Source of the DNA: Kiritimatiellia bacterium
GTDB taxonomy: Bacteria > Verrucomicrobiota > Kiritimatiellia > CAIVKH01
Length of the DNA stretch: 64,000 nucleotides
NCBI GenBank assembly: GCA_025054615.1
Contig: JANWZO010000008.1
Location: 38,745 to 102,744 of the forward strand
Direction: 5' to 3'
The translations under genes and the position numbers were made by a program. Of this stretch, positions 16,343 to 25,552 are shown in pieces. Within the stretch, counting starts at the first letter, position 1. Each line of letters opens with the position of its first letter. A model generated the notes under the pieces. The model did not search any database, was not told where the DNA came from, and was given only the letters and a program-made list of their open reading frames with translations.

Positions 16343-19072
16343 ATGAAGTGGTTGGCCTGGGCGGGAGCCTTTTGCGCGATTGTGGGCGCGGCAATCGCTG
16401 GCGGTGGACCTCTGAACACCATCGTTGTGGTGAATGGTGCCGACACGCAATCACTCGAAATCGGGCGGCGTTATGCGTGGGAGCGTGGGATTCCGGAATC
16501 GCATATTCTGCAGCTCTACGCACCGACTTCGGGAACGGTAGGCATCGGCATCTGGAGCAACCAGATTCGAAATCCGGTGCTGTCATTCATCAACGCGCAA
16601 GGCCTGTCAAACCAGATCGATTACGTTGTATTTGCGCATGCGTTCCCCTACCGGATCTGGAACACGAATATCATCGCCTCGCCGACGAATTGGCTGGTCG
16701 CCTCGCTCACCTCGTCGATGTATTACGATTTTTTCGCCTCCAGCAATGCCTTTGCCTACGGCTGCCATTTGAATTCGGCCGCTAGCAACGCCTATTACAA
16801 GGCGGAGCGCGCGTTCCGCCGAAGTTCCACCCCGAACGGACGGTATTTGATCAGCGCCCTGCTCACGGCGTATACCCCGGATGAGACGCGTCTGGCGCTG
16901 CGGCGGTCGGCGGCGAGCGACTTCACTCAACCGTCGGGCAGGATCGATCTGGTTCGGACGAGCGATGGCCTGAGGAGCGCCCGTTGGCCGCAACATGAAG
17001 AGGCTGACTATCGCGCGCGCCTGCATGGCAGGAAAAATGAGTGGTTCATCCGCGTGTTTGACCCGATTCCTTCGGCCACGAATCTGATGGGGTACCAAAC
17101 CGGCCGAGATGTCGTCTACGATCTGTTTTCCCATCAATACCTCTCGGGATCGTATGCCGACCACCTGACGTCTTATGGCGGAATATTAGACGAGCCGCAT
17201 CCCCACACCCGGATTCTGGAGTGGATCCGCGCCGGCGCCGCCGGCTCATACGGGACCGTCGTGGAGCCTTGCGCCTACACCGAAAAATTCCCCGACGCCC
17301 TGATTTACCACTGGTATGAGCGCGGATTTTCCCTGGGGGAATCTCTCTACATGTCGGTCAGTCATCCTTACCAGGGATTATTTGTCGGCGATCCCCTGAC
17401 GGCGCCATACGCAAAACCCTCGACCGTGACTGTGCTGAGCCCGACAAACGGTACGATTGTTTCCGGCGTTGTCACAGTTGTCGTGGAGGCCGTGTCCGCC
17501 GATGCATCGCGACCGATTTCTCAAATCGACCTTTTCATCGAGGGTCGCCGCCATGCGACGATCTTCGACATGCAGCCGACGCCTCTCAACATGCTGAACC
17601 TTCAGCTCCCGGATGGTCTCGCGACAAAGCCAGTTTTGCCGGGCGAGGATCTTTTTCAGTGTGCGCAAGGCCTCGCCGTGGCGGCGAATTTGGTTTCAAC
17701 CAAGGTCAACGCAAGGACCCTCGGCGACACAGTTGAACTGTCGTGGGCCGCGCTTGGCGAGTCGGCGACAAACGAAGCGATCAGCGCGTGGACTACTCAG
17801 GGATTGGCGACTGCGCTCACCATTTCCGCTTGGGCGGTACAGACGAATTTCATGGATCCCCCGTATTCGGCGCACGAAGTCCTTGTGTTGAGAGGAAACG
17901 CTGTCAGCGGGGACGTTGTGCGGGCCGTCATCACATTGACCAATGGCGTGGTCGCGACGAATGTTGCCGTCGCGAGCGCCCCGATGGGCGCTCTTTTCCT
18001 TCTCTTTCAATTGCAAGGGGTGATTAATTCGAACGCGCTGCTCCAGGGGCCGGATGGCGTCGCCGCTGTTTATCTGGTGAATGGCAATCCGACCTATGCC
18101 GAGTTGGTGCTCGCCGCGAGGACGCCGGGAGTAGGGGGCACAGGGATTCATGTAGATTACAGCATTCAAAAGAAATCTGGCTCGACCCTGGTTCTGAGCG
18201 ACGCGTTCCAGGATTATTTCAATGACAACGCGGACACGATGCGACCCCGCGCACTCGTGCGGCTGGCGGTGGGCGTAACCAGCCGCGTGGAGTCGGCGCT
18301 GCTCGACACCACCCCGTTTCCCAACGGTCCGCTGCGCTTGGATTTCGTCGCCTACGAAGGCACGGCCACTCGCGTGCAGGGCCGGGCGACGCTCGCCCTC
18401 ATGGTCAGCAATTCACCCTACATGTGCGCGGTGCAATCGCCGCCAGCATATCGCCATGTGCTTCGAGGGTCGGTCGTGACCTGCGAGGCCGTTGCGGTGA
18501 ATGGCGCGGGCACGACAACGCAGGTCGCATTTTTCGTCGCTGGAAAGTTGGCGGCCGTTGATACGACACCGCCCTTTGTTTTCGAATGGAATACCGCAAC
18601 CGCGTTGGTCGGGCTTGTCCACATTCAGGCCCTCGCCCGGACCGATGCCGGAGAAGCGGCCCGTTCTGAATTGCTCCCAGTTATGGTCTATATCGACGAG
18701 GATGGAGATGAACTTTCCGATCTCTGGGAAATCGACCATTTCGGAAGCGCCACAAATGCGAACGCCCTTGGCGACCCCGACGGCGACGGCTCTTCGAATC
18801 TGGATGAATTCATCGCTGGAACGATTCCGACCAACGGGCTGTCCCGATTTGCTCTAATTAGCATTCAGCCCCCTATGGTCGGATTTTCCGCAGGCACCAA
18901 CCGTGTTTATCGGGTCGAATACACGGATGGGATGACACTGGAGCCGTGGGAAGGGGCCTTTCTTGAAATAGTCGGCACCTCTGAGACGCTCTTCTGGCAT
19001 GATGATCCCACCAACGCGCCGCCGGCGTCCGGTCCAATGCGCGCCTACCGCGTCCGCGCTCGCCTGCCCTGA
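16343..19072 (+). CDS. Large secreted TIGR03790-family protein with Ig-like and Ca-binding repeats
   Basis: The roughly 909-residue protein has a signal peptide (MKWLAWAGAFCAIVGAAIA). The first 370 residues match the TIGR03790 family of unknown function: TIVVVNGADTQSLEIGRRYAWERGIPESHIL, later GGILDEPHPHTRILEWIRAGAAGSYGTVVEPCAY, and HPYQGLFVGDPLTAPYAKP. Two Ig-like stretches follow (starting VTVLSPTNGTIVSG and CAVQSPPAYRHVLRGS). Near the C terminus are Asp-rich loops of thrombospondin type-3 or dockerin style (DEDGDELSDLWE, GDPDGDGSSNLDEF), which likely bind calcium, then a terminal beta-rich module ending MRAYRVRARLP. It is exported and probably sits in the cell envelope; no function is known. 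The gene is monocistronic. Confidence 0.85.
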   Translation: MKWLAWAGAFCAIVGAAIAGGGPLNTIVVVNGADTQSLEIGRRYAWERGIPESHILQLYAPTSGTVGIGIWSNQIRNPVLSFINAQGLSNQIDYVVFAHAFPYRIWNTNIIASPTNWLVASLTSSMYYDFFASSNAFAYGCHLNSAASNAYYKAERAFRRSSTPNGRYLISALLTAYTPDETRLALRRSAASDFTQPSGRIDLVRTSDGLRSARWPQHEEADYRARLHGRKNEWFIRVFDPIPSATNLMGYQTGRDVVYDLFSHQYLSGSYADHLTSYGGILDEPHPHTRILEWIRAGAAGSYGTVVEPCAYTEKFPDALIYHWYERGFSLGESLYMSVSHPYQGLFVGDPLTAPYAKPSTVTVLSPTNGTIVSGVVTVVVEAVSADASRPISQIDLFIEGRRHATIFDMQPTPLNMLNLQLPDGLATKPVLPGEDLFQCAQGLAVAANLVSTKVNARTLGDTVELSWAALGESATNEAISAWTTQGLATALTISAWAVQTNFMDPPYSAHEVLVLRGNAVSGDVVRAVITLTNGVVATNVAVASAPMGALFLLFQLQGVINSNALLQGPDGVAAVYLVNGNPTYAELVLAARTPGVGGTGIHVDYSIQKKSGSTLVLSDAFQDYFNDNADTMRPRALVRLAVGVTSRVESALLDTTPFPNGPLRLDFVAYEGTATRVQGRATLALMVSNSPYMCAVQSPPAYRHVLRGSVVTCEAVAVNGAGTTTQVAFFVAGKLAAVDTTPPFVFEWNTATALVGLVHIQALARTDAGEAARSELLPVMVYIDEDGDELSDLWEIDHFGSATNANALGDPDGDGSSNLDEFIAGTIPTNGLSRFALISIQPPMVGFSAGTNRVYRVEYTDGMTLEPWEGAFLEIVGTSETLFWHDDPTNAPPASGPMRAYRVRARLP

Positions 19073-19122
19073 TGCCCGCGCTGCACCGGCTAGAGCCCGA
19101 CGGCGCCGACCGCTGAGGCCGA

Positions 19123-20097
19123 CTAAATGACCCAGTCGTCCGCTGAAGGGGTGGCGGAACTTTTGATTCGCAGCTCTGGATGGTTCGCTGAAACGACCGT
19201 GTTGGAGGGGACGCTTTCCGTCAGGAAAACATTGCCTCCGATGGTGGATCCGCGTCCGATGACCGTGTTGCCGCCGAGGATCGTGGCGTTGGCGTAGATC
19301 ACCACGCCGTCTTCCACCGTGGGATGTCTTTTGATGTGCTTAATCGGAAACCCGCGTTCATCGAGCGGGAACGAACGGGCGCCGAGGGTGACCCCCTGAT
19401 AAATTTTTACGTTATTGCCGATCACGCAGGTCTCGCCGATCACCACGCCCGTTGCGTGGTCGATGAAAAAGCCGTGTCCGATCTGCGCGCCCGGGTGTAT
19501 ATCAACCCCCGTCACCGAGTGCGTCCACTCGCTCATGACCCTTGGAACAATCGGCACGTCCAGCTTGTAGAGTTCGTGGGCGATCCGATGCGAGGCGATG
19601 GCGAGAACGCCGGGATAGGCGAGCTGGACCTCCGCGTAGGTCAGGGCGGCAGGATCGCCCTCGTACGCCGCGCGCACGTCCTCGATCAAATAGGTCCGGA
19701 TTTCGGGGAGCCGCTCGGCAAAGCGCGCCAGCACGCGGCGGGCCTCCGCCTTTACCGGAACGGGCTTTGGCGCTCCCTCATGTTTGGCCGCCTCACCCTT
19801 CCAGCGGAAAGGGATGGCCCGTTCGATTTCCGGCCGCAGGAGCCGCAACGCCCGTACCGCGCGGGCCCTCAAAAAGGCGGGCAGATTGCGATGGTGAACG
19901 GGCTTGTGGGAGAGCTTCCCGGGAAAGAGCATATCGATCAGCGTCTTCAGCGCCTCGATGATGTTCTGGCTGTTGGGATAGCAGGCGATAATGCTGTCGG
20001 GCCGGTCCTCGTCGCAATCGGAATACGACGCTGCGAGGCGGTCCACAATGTCGTCCAGAGAATCGCCTTTCGATCGGCTGTTCCGTCGTGCTCGCAT
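19123..20097 (-). CDS. cysE: Serine O-acetyltransferase
   Basis: The protein (about 324 residues) has an alpha-helical N-terminal domain and a C-terminal left-handed beta helix with hexapeptide repeats. Key stretches are HRIAHELYKLDVPIVPRVMSEWTHSVTGVDIHPGAQIGHGFFIDHATGVVIGET, which holds the catalytic His and Asp region, then NNVKIYQGVTLGA and ATILGGNTVIG. It makes O-acetylserine for cysteine synthesis. The long N terminus fits the EpsC/plant-type variants. I use the ATG at 20097 (MRARRNS); an in-frame TTG at 20133 is possible. An insert between coil turns (ARSFPLDERGFPIKHIKRHP) is usual in this variant. Confidence 0.93.
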   Translation of the reverse strand: MRARRNSRSKGDSLDDIVDRLAASYSDCDEDRPDSIIACYPNSQNIIEALKTLIDMLFPGKLSHKPVHHRNLPAFLRARAVRALRLLRPEIERAIPFRWKGEAAKHEGAPKPVPVKAEARRVLARFAERLPEIRTYLIEDVRAAYEGDPAALTYAEVQLAYPGVLAIASHRIAHELYKLDVPIVPRVMSEWTHSVTGVDIHPGAQIGHGFFIDHATGVVIGETCVIGNNVKIYQGVTLGARSFPLDERGFPIKHIKRHPTVEDGVVIYANATILGGNTVIGRGSTIGGNVFLTESVPSNTVVSANHPELRIKSSATPSADDWVI

Positions 20098-20152
20098 GAT
20101 CTCAAAGGTAATCGACCCGATGGGCAGCGGCAAGCGGCGGAATCCGCGGAAT

Positions 20153-21253
20153 TCAGTGCAACAGCAGGCTGAGCCACGATTCCCCGTTGGGTCCCAACAC
20201 CCAGCCGTCCCCGCGGCGGATCACAATACGCCGCCCATTCCGCCCCAGAACTTTTTCGTTAACCCGCAGGACCCTTGCGCCGGCCTTTCGGAGAAGAGCG
20301 GACTCCTCGGGCGTAGCGGGACGGCCCGATAGAACGACGCCTCCCTCCTGCGCGGCAATCACCACCGGTCCCTCATGGTCTGGAGGTCCGGCCCAGAGTG
20401 CGGGATAGCGCCGGAAATAATCAGGGAGCGTCGGAGCATAAGCGATGATCTCAAACGCGACGGGGACCCGGCGGATATGGTCGCGCAGCGACATTTCACC
20501 CCCGGTTTCGAGTGCGTCTCGGAAAATGGGAATTGGATCCAGGCCATACAAGTTCAGGCCGTTATAGAGGCCGCCGGGCATATTTTTCTTCGGAAGCCCC
20601 GGCCAGGAGAGAAACCGCGAGTTGGCGATGAGCCCGATCTCGAAATGCAGGTGTGCGCGAGAAATCGGAATGGGGGAGAGGGCGGTGTTTCCCATGATGC
20701 CAAGCCTCGTCCCTGCCGCGACGATCTCGCCTTCTCGGAGGCCGCTATCCACCGAAGCTAAATGGGCATAGAGTGTGTAGAAAGTCCCGATGGGGTCGTG
20801 ATGCTCCAGCACGACGTAGATCCCATAATCGGAATTCCCCGCCGTGCGGTGGATCATCGCGACACGACCATTCGCCGCGGCGAATACCTCGTCGAGCGGC
20901 CGGCCGTTTCGGTCCCGCATCAGCGGCGCGATGTCGATGCCCTCATGAAAGCGTGGCATCACCTTGTTCCCAAGCAGGCCCGAGCGGACGGAACCGTACA
21001 AGCCGGACTCGGGATTTCCCGACGCTGTGGGCATGAAGACCGCCGCGAGGTTCGTCCCTAGGAGGTTAGTCTGAGCGGTGGGAAACCTCAGCGTCGAAAT
21101 GTCGGATGGCAGTTCCGCAATCAGCCCGGCGGGCTCCGGCGGAGGAAGCTTTTCGTTAGGGGCAGAGGGTTCGCCGCGCCTCTTGCAACCGGCAGAAAGG
21201 ATGAGCGCAGAGGCAATCAGGACCCGGAGGGTCCACAGGGAGAACTCACGCAT
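20153..21253 (-). CDS. M23-family metallopeptidase lipoprotein
   Basis: The protein has a lipoprotein signal (RVLIASALILSAGC at the N terminus) and a LytM/M23 domain. Zinc ligands are visible in RFHEGIDIAP (HxGxD) and AHLHFEIG (HxH), with the intervening FYTLYAHLASVDSGLREGEIVAAGTRLGIMGNT typical of the family. A C-terminal extension of about 120 residues is unassigned. It probably cleaves or remodels peptidoglycan while anchored to a membrane. A second M23 protein at 37619 shares the same zinc and TLYAHL motifs. The gene directly follows the beta-barrel gene. The start at 21253 has no strong ribosome binding site, so coupling with the upstream stop through a TTG at 21280 is possible. Confidence 0.88.
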   Translation of the reverse strand: MREFSLWTLRVLIASALILSAGCKRRGEPSAPNEKLPPPEPAGLIAELPSDISTLRFPTAQTNLLGTNLAAVFMPTASGNPESGLYGSVRSGLLGNKVMPRFHEGIDIAPLMRDRNGRPLDEVFAAANGRVAMIHRTAGNSDYGIYVVLEHHDPIGTFYTLYAHLASVDSGLREGEIVAAGTRLGIMGNTALSPIPISRAHLHFEIGLIANSRFLSWPGLPKKNMPGGLYNGLNLYGLDPIPIFRDALETGGEMSLRDHIRRVPVAFEIIAYAPTLPDYFRRYPALWAGPPDHEGPVVIAAQEGGVVLSGRPATPEESALLRKAGARVLRVNEKVLGRNGRRIVIRRGDGWVLGPNGESWLSLLLH

Positions 21254-21276
21254 CGCGGGGAGGGATGGGAGGCCGG

Positions 21277-22032
21277 TCAAAACGCGAGGCCGCCGAGAAT
21301 CTGGAAGCCCTTGAACGTCAGGTCGGCCTCCAAGGGAATGGAGGTTTCATCTCCATCGATTGAGATCTGGCGATAACCCGCGCCGACAAAAAAGGGCCGA
21401 AGCAAAATCAGCGCATTCGCCTCGGCGTCCCAGAATGTCACATTGATTTCACCAAAATCCCAGGCGCCGCCCGCGATCCCGGCGTCGAGACGGAAGAAGG
21501 GAGCCGGCTCAAACTGCAGCAGCGCGCCGATGACCGGCAACGCCGCGTTTGCATCTTCGCTGGCCGACCCATACCCTCGTGCCGAGAGCGCTGCCTCCAG
21601 TTCCACGTACTGGGCACCCGCCTGCAAGCCGCCCCGAAAGCCATAGCCGCCGGTGGTAAACCGGAAGGCCAAGCGCCAGAGGGCCGCCTCCAGCGAGGAT
21701 TCCACATCCGCGCTCGCGCGATAGGTCCGGTCCGAAAATCGGATTTGCCGCTCGATTCGGTTCCTGGCTTTCAGGTCCAAAGCGAGGTGGGAGACGGCCA
21801 GCTCGACTCCCGAACCCACCTTGGCATCAAACCCGATAACCTTCTCCTCCTGCCCATAGCCAAGATCGTCTTGGATGTCGATTTCCGTCCCTTCGAGGCC
21901 GTCGACACCAACGGCTGCGCTGCCTGAAGGTTTCATCTGCCAGTAGCGCGCGCCGAGTTCTAACACCTGCGCCTGCGCAGAAAATTCCACTGTGCTGAGC
22001 GCCAGAGCGAACACAAAAAGTTTTGTTTTCAT
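21277..22032 (-). CDS. Predicted outer-membrane beta-barrel protein
   Basis: The 251-residue protein starts with a signal peptide (MKTKLFVFALALSTVEFSAQAQ) followed by alternating hydrophobic and polar strands: LELGARYWQMKPSG, VELAVSHLALDLKA, GGYGFRGGLQAGAQYVELEAALSARGY, FFVGAGYRQISIDG, ending in FKGFQILGGLAF with a terminal Phe, as expected of outer membrane barrels. No specific family is recognised. The ATG at 22032 is chosen because a promoter -10 box overlaps the earlier in-frame ATG at 22041. The gene is followed closely by an M23 lipoprotein gene on the same strand. Confidence 0.72.
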   Translation of the reverse strand: MKTKLFVFALALSTVEFSAQAQVLELGARYWQMKPSGSAAVGVDGLEGTEIDIQDDLGYGQEEKVIGFDAKVGSGVELAVSHLALDLKARNRIERQIRFSDRTYRASADVESSLEAALWRLAFRFTTGGYGFRGGLQAGAQYVELEAALSARGYGSASEDANAALPVIGALLQFEPAPFFRLDAGIAGGAWDFGEINVTFWDAEANALILLRPFFVGAGYRQISIDGDETSIPLEADLTFKGFQILGGLAF

Positions 22033-22040
22033 CGGCGCCA

Positions 22041-22069
22041 TGTATACGGTTCTGCTTGCTTGTTCACAA
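22041..22069 (-). promoter_or_regulatory. Promoter of the beta-barrel gene
   Basis: On the minus strand TTGTGA (22069-22064) and TATACA (22046-22041) are spaced 17 nt. The -10 box ends 8 nt before the ATG at 22032. The ATG at 22041 lies within the -10 box and so cannot be on the transcript. Confidence 0.5.
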
Positions 22070-22085
22070 CAGGAATTGACCGGAC

Positions 22086-22847
22086 ATGCTTGCCAAACGG
22101 ATCATTCCGTGCCTCGACATCGCGGGCGGCCGCGTGGTGAAAGGCGTTCGATTCGTGAATCTCCGCGACGCGGGAGATCCCGTCGAGGCCGCTCGCGCGT
22201 ATGAGGCTCAGGGTGCGGATGAACTGGCCTTTCTCGACATCACGGCCTCGCACGAAGCGCGCGACACCATCGTGCACGTCGTCCGCGCGGTTGCCGCTCA
22301 GGTATTTATGCCGCTCACTGTGGGCGGCGGCATTCGAACTGTTGCCGACATTCGGCGGATGCTTCTCGCGGGAGCTGACAAGGTGTCCGTCAACACGGCA
22401 GCCGTTGCCAACCCCGATTTGATCAGCGAAGGCGCCGCCCAGTTTGGAAGCCAGTGTATCGTGCTGGCGATCGATGCCCGGCGGCGGGCTGATGGCCGGG
22501 GCTGGGAGGTTTTCACGCACGGCGGGAGGCGACCGACCGGGCTCGACGCAGTTGCCTGGGCTGTGGAGGGCGTGCGCCGCGGCGCAGGTGAAATCCTGCT
22601 GACCAGCATGGATGCCGACGGCACGAAGGCGGGCTATGACCTCGAGCTGACGCGCGCCATCGCCGATGCCGTGCCCGTCCCGGTGATTGCGTCGGGTGGA
22701 GCCGGAACCTTGCAGCACCTGGCCGAAGCGTTGACGGAGGGCCGAGCCGATGCCGTGCTCGCGGCCTCGATTTTTCATTTCGGCCTGTATACCATCAGAG
22801 AGGCAAAAGACTATCTCCGCCGTCTCGGCATAACCGTTCGCCTTTGA
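22086..22847 (+). CDS. hisF: Imidazole glycerol phosphate synthase, cyclase subunit
   Basis: The 253-residue TIM barrel matches His[24 protein letters not shown] at the N terminus with the catalytic Asp11, [23 protein letters not shown], the [10 protein letters not shown] stretch, [20 protein letters not shown] with the second catalytic Asp, and PVIASGGAG. It closes the imidazole ring using ammonia from HisH. hisH is not in this window. hisI follows after 29 bp, so two late histidine genes sit together ahead of trpE and trpG. Confidence 0.97.
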   Translation: MLAKRIIPCLDIAGGRVVKGVRFVNLRDAGDPVEAARAYEAQGADELAFLDITASHEARDTIVHVVRAVAAQVFMPLTVGGGIRTVADIRRMLLAGADKVSVNTAAVANPDLISEGAAQFGSQCIVLAIDARRRADGRGWEVFTHGGRRPTGLDAVAWAVEGVRRGAGEILLTSMDADGTKAGYDLELTRAIADAVPVPVIASGGAGTLQHLAEALTEGRADAVLAASIFHFGLYTIREAKDYLRRLGITVRL

Positions 22848-22876
22848 TTACCCCAGAACTCGGAGCGTAGCAGATC

Positions 22877-23290
22877 ATGAGCCGCGACCTCGAAGAAACA
22901 GAAGAATTGAAACTGGATTTTGGCAAACTGGAAAAAGCGGTCGCTCAGTCCAAGGGGATTCTTCCCGTCGCCGTCCAGCACGCAGATACGCGAGAAGTCA
23001 TCCTTGTCGCCTACACGAATGAGCTGGCGTTTCGAAAGGCGGTTGAAACGCGGACCCTCGTGCTATGGAGCACCTCACGAAACGAGCTGTGGGAAAAAGG
23101 GAAAACCTCCGGAGAGACCTTCGACTTGGTTGAAGTTCGCGTTAATTGCGAGCAAAATTCGTTGCTTTACGTGGTTCGCCCTCGGCGAGGAAACATCTGC
23201 CACACGAAAAACCGATTCGGCCAGCCTCGGAACTGCTACTATCGGCGGCTCAATTTCGAGACAGGCCGGCTTGAAAATCTGGACCCCTGA
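22877..23290 (+). CDS. hisI: Phosphoribosyl-AMP cyclohydrolase, variant metal site
   Basis: The 137-residue protein matches HisI: PVAVQHADTREVILVAYTNELAF, RTLVLWSTSRNELWEKGKTSG, and the Cys residues of CHT (109) and NCYY (120). It opens the purine ring of PR-AMP in histidine synthesis. The usual DxDxD magnesium-site motif reads N90-C-E-Q-N94 here, so only one acidic residue remains, while the neighbouring Cys is kept. The C terminus has no HisE domain, so pyrophosphohydrolase must be encoded elsewhere. I believe this variant recurs in related bacteria, but I cannot check. It is preceded by hisF. Confidence 0.88.
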   Translation: MSRDLEETEELKLDFGKLEKAVAQSKGILPVAVQHADTREVILVAYTNELAFRKAVETRTLVLWSTSRNELWEKGKTSGETFDLVEVRVNCEQNSLLYVVRPRRGNICHTKNRFGQPRNCYYRRLNFETGRLENLDP

Positions 23291-23334
23291 CCGGCGGCCT
23301 GGCTAAAAGCTCCATGACGGAGAAATGACATAAC

Positions 23335-23409
23335 ATGGAAACGCCCGCCGAAGTTTTTACAGACGATGGAAGCCCTTCGCCTCGTGCGGATCGCATCGGG
23401 TCCTCATGA
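23335..23409 (+). CDS. Possible 24-codon upstream ORF overlapping the trpE start
   Basis: An ATG at 23335 opens a 24-codon frame whose TGA (23407-23409) overlaps the trpE ATG as ATGA. A GGAG lies about 15 nt upstream of the ATG. It has no Trp codons, so it is not a classical attenuation leader. If translated, it could couple ribosomes onto trpE. Coding is not otherwise supported. Confidence 0.25.
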   Translation: METPAEVFTDDGSPSPRADRIGSS

Positions 23410-24935
23410 GGTGCTTTCCGGACAGAACGGACTTCCTGCAGAAGGCAACGCGAGGAAATCTCGTCCCCGTCTGGAGGGAGGTTCTGGCGGACCAGGAAAC
23501 GCCCGTCTCCGCGTATGAAAAACTGCGTCGGCTCGTTCGATCGCGCGGAGGGTCGGGCCAGACTTTCTTGCTGGAGAGCGTGGAGGGCGGAGAGCATATC
23601 GCGCGATATTCCTTTCTGGGAGGAGCGCCGCACGCGATCTTCGAGGCCCGCGGCGACCGATGCGTGACGCGGTTTGCGGACGGCCGCGTCGAGTCGGTCT
23701 TCGCGCCTGACCCGTTGACGGCCTTGCGCGAGTTGATGAGCCGGTATCGTCCGGTTCCGGATCCGGCGCTTCCTCGTTTTTTCGGGGGAGCGGTGGGATA
23801 TATCGGATATGATGCCATATCGCGGTTTGAACCGCGCGTGAAGCTGGCGCCGCGCGTTGCGTTGGACTGGCCGGATGTGATGATGGCCTTGACGGACCTT
23901 CTGGTCGTCTTCGACCACTGCCGGCACACGATCCAATTGGTGGCCAACGCCCACATCGAGGGCGATGCGGGCGCGGCGTATGAGGCTGCCGTGCGGCGCC
24001 TCGACGATCTCGCGGCAGCGTTGGCGGAGCCGTTGCCGCATCAGTTGCTCGACGTGCGGGAGCGGCCGCCGCCGCTACCTGCGTCGTCCAACATGACCGC
24101 CGATGAGTTCCGAGCGGCCGTCCTAAAAGCCAAGGACTATATTCGGGCCGGAGATATCATTCAGGTGGTGCTATCCCAGCGCTTCGAGGTGGACTACAGC
24201 GGGGATCCTCTCGACGTCTATCGGGCGATCCGCTGCATCAACCCATCGCCGTACCTGTACTGCCTCGAATTCGGAGATCGAGCGGTCGTCGGCTCCTCGC
24301 CGGAGATTCATGTGCGCAACGAGGGCGGGCGCGTGGAGGTTCGGCCGATCGCCGGCACGCGGCCGCGCGGCGCCGATGCGGCCGAGGACGAACGGCTGGC
24401 TCGTGAGTTGCTGGCCGACCCCAAGGAGAGGGCGGAACATATCATGCTCGTGGACCTGGGGAGGAATGACCTCGGGCGCGTCTGCCGATTTGGAACGGTT
24501 CGCGTGCCGGAACTGATGGTGATCGAAAAGTACAGCCATGTGATGCACATCGTTTCGGATGTCGTAGGGGATCTGGATCCGTCCCGCGACTCGTTTGACC
24601 TGATGCGCGCAACCTTTCCCGCGGGTACGGTGAGCGGAGCGCCCAAGATTCGCGCCATGGAAATTATCGGGGAACTCGAGCCGGACCGCCGCGGCCCCTA
24701 TGCGGGGGCGATCGGCTATTTCGGTTACTCGGGAAACCTCGATTCGTGCATCACGATCCGGACAGCCCTTCTTGATGGGCGCCGTGCGCATGTCCAGGCG
24801 GGGGCCGGCATCGTCGCCGATTCGGACCCGGACCGCGAATATGAGGAAACCTGCAACAAGGCGCGCGGCATGCTCGCTGCGCTCGCGCTGTCACGGCGGT
24901 TTGAGTCGGCCCGCGCGCGGAGGAATTCGGGATGA
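23406..24935 (+). CDS. trpE: Anthranilate synthase component I
   Basis: The 509-residue chorismate-utilising enzyme starts with [31 protein letters not shown], typical of TrpE, and includes [18 protein letters not shown] (the Trp-feedback region), then the catalytic half: [52 protein letters not shown], and [21 protein letters not shown]. It converts chorismate and ammonia to anthranilate, with ammonia supplied by TrpG, whose gene overlaps it by 4 bp. A small upstream frame overlaps its start. Confidence 0.95.
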   Translation: MRCFPDRTDFLQKATRGNLVPVWREVLADQETPVSAYEKLRRLVRSRGGSGQTFLLESVEGGEHIARYSFLGGAPHAIFEARGDRCVTRFADGRVESVFAPDPLTALRELMSRYRPVPDPALPRFFGGAVGYIGYDAISRFEPRVKLAPRVALDWPDVMMALTDLLVVFDHCRHTIQLVANAHIEGDAGAAYEAAVRRLDDLAAALAEPLPHQLLDVRERPPPLPASSNMTADEFRAAVLKAKDYIRAGDIIQVVLSQRFEVDYSGDPLDVYRAIRCINPSPYLYCLEFGDRAVVGSSPEIHVRNEGGRVEVRPIAGTRPRGADAAEDERLARELLADPKERAEHIMLVDLGRNDLGRVCRFGTVRVPELMVIEKYSHVMHIVSDVVGDLDPSRDSFDLMRATFPAGTVSGAPKIRAMEIIGELEPDRRGPYAGAIGYFGYSGNLDSCITIRTALLDGRRAHVQAGAGIVADSDPDREYEETCNKARGMLAALALSRRFESARARRNSG

Positions 24936-25495
24936 TCCTCGTCATCGACAACTACGATTCGTTCACCTTCAACCTCGTCCAGTATTTCGGCGAACTCGGG
25001 GCGGAGATGCGGATCGTGCGGAATGATCAAATCACGATCCCCGAAATTGAGGCCTTGAAGCCCGAGCGTATCGTCATCAGCCCCGGCCCCTGCTCACCGA
25101 CAGAGGCCGGGGTTTCCTGCGATGTGATCGCTCACTTCGGGCCGCGGCTACCTATCCTCGGCGTCTGCCTCGGCCATCAGTGCATGGGGCAGGTGTTCGG
25201 AGGCCGGGTTGTGCGAGCTGATCGGCTGATGCACGGAAAAACCTCGCCGATTTTGCATCGCGGCGAGTCGGTATTGAGAGGCATGCCTTCCCCGTTCGAT
25301 GCCATTCGGTACCATTCGCTGCTGGTGGAGCGGGCCACGCTGCCGCCATGCCTCAAAATTACGGCGGAAACGGCTGAGGGCGAAATCATGGGTTTGCAGC
25401 ACTCCGAATGGCCGGTTCACGGCGTGCAATTTCATCCGGAGTCCATTCTTACGCAGGATGGAAAGCGCATTTTGAAGAATTTCCTCGAAATGTGA
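24932..25495 (+). CDS. trpG: Anthranilate/aminodeoxychorismate synthase glutamine amidotransferase
   Basis: The 187-residue class I amidotransferase carries the catalytic triad: Cys in [11 protein letters not shown], His and Glu in [22 protein letters not shown] at the start and [10 protein letters not shown] are standard for TrpG/PabA. It provides ammonia to TrpE, with which its gene overlaps as ATGA. Because TrpG and PabA are often one shared protein, it may also serve folate synthesis. Confidence 0.95.
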   Translation: MILVIDNYDSFTFNLVQYFGELGAEMRIVRNDQITIPEIEALKPERIVISPGPCSPTEAGVSCDVIAHFGPRLPILGVCLGHQCMGQVFGGRVVRADRLMHGKTSPILHRGESVLRGMPSPFDAIRYHSLLVERATLPPCLKITAETAEGEIMGLQHSEWPVHGVQFHPESILTQDGKRILKNFLEM

Positions 25496-25552
25496 AAACG
25501 GTCGGGCTTGGTGACCGGCATTGGCTGGGGTATTTTGGATTCCGCGCTGCGC

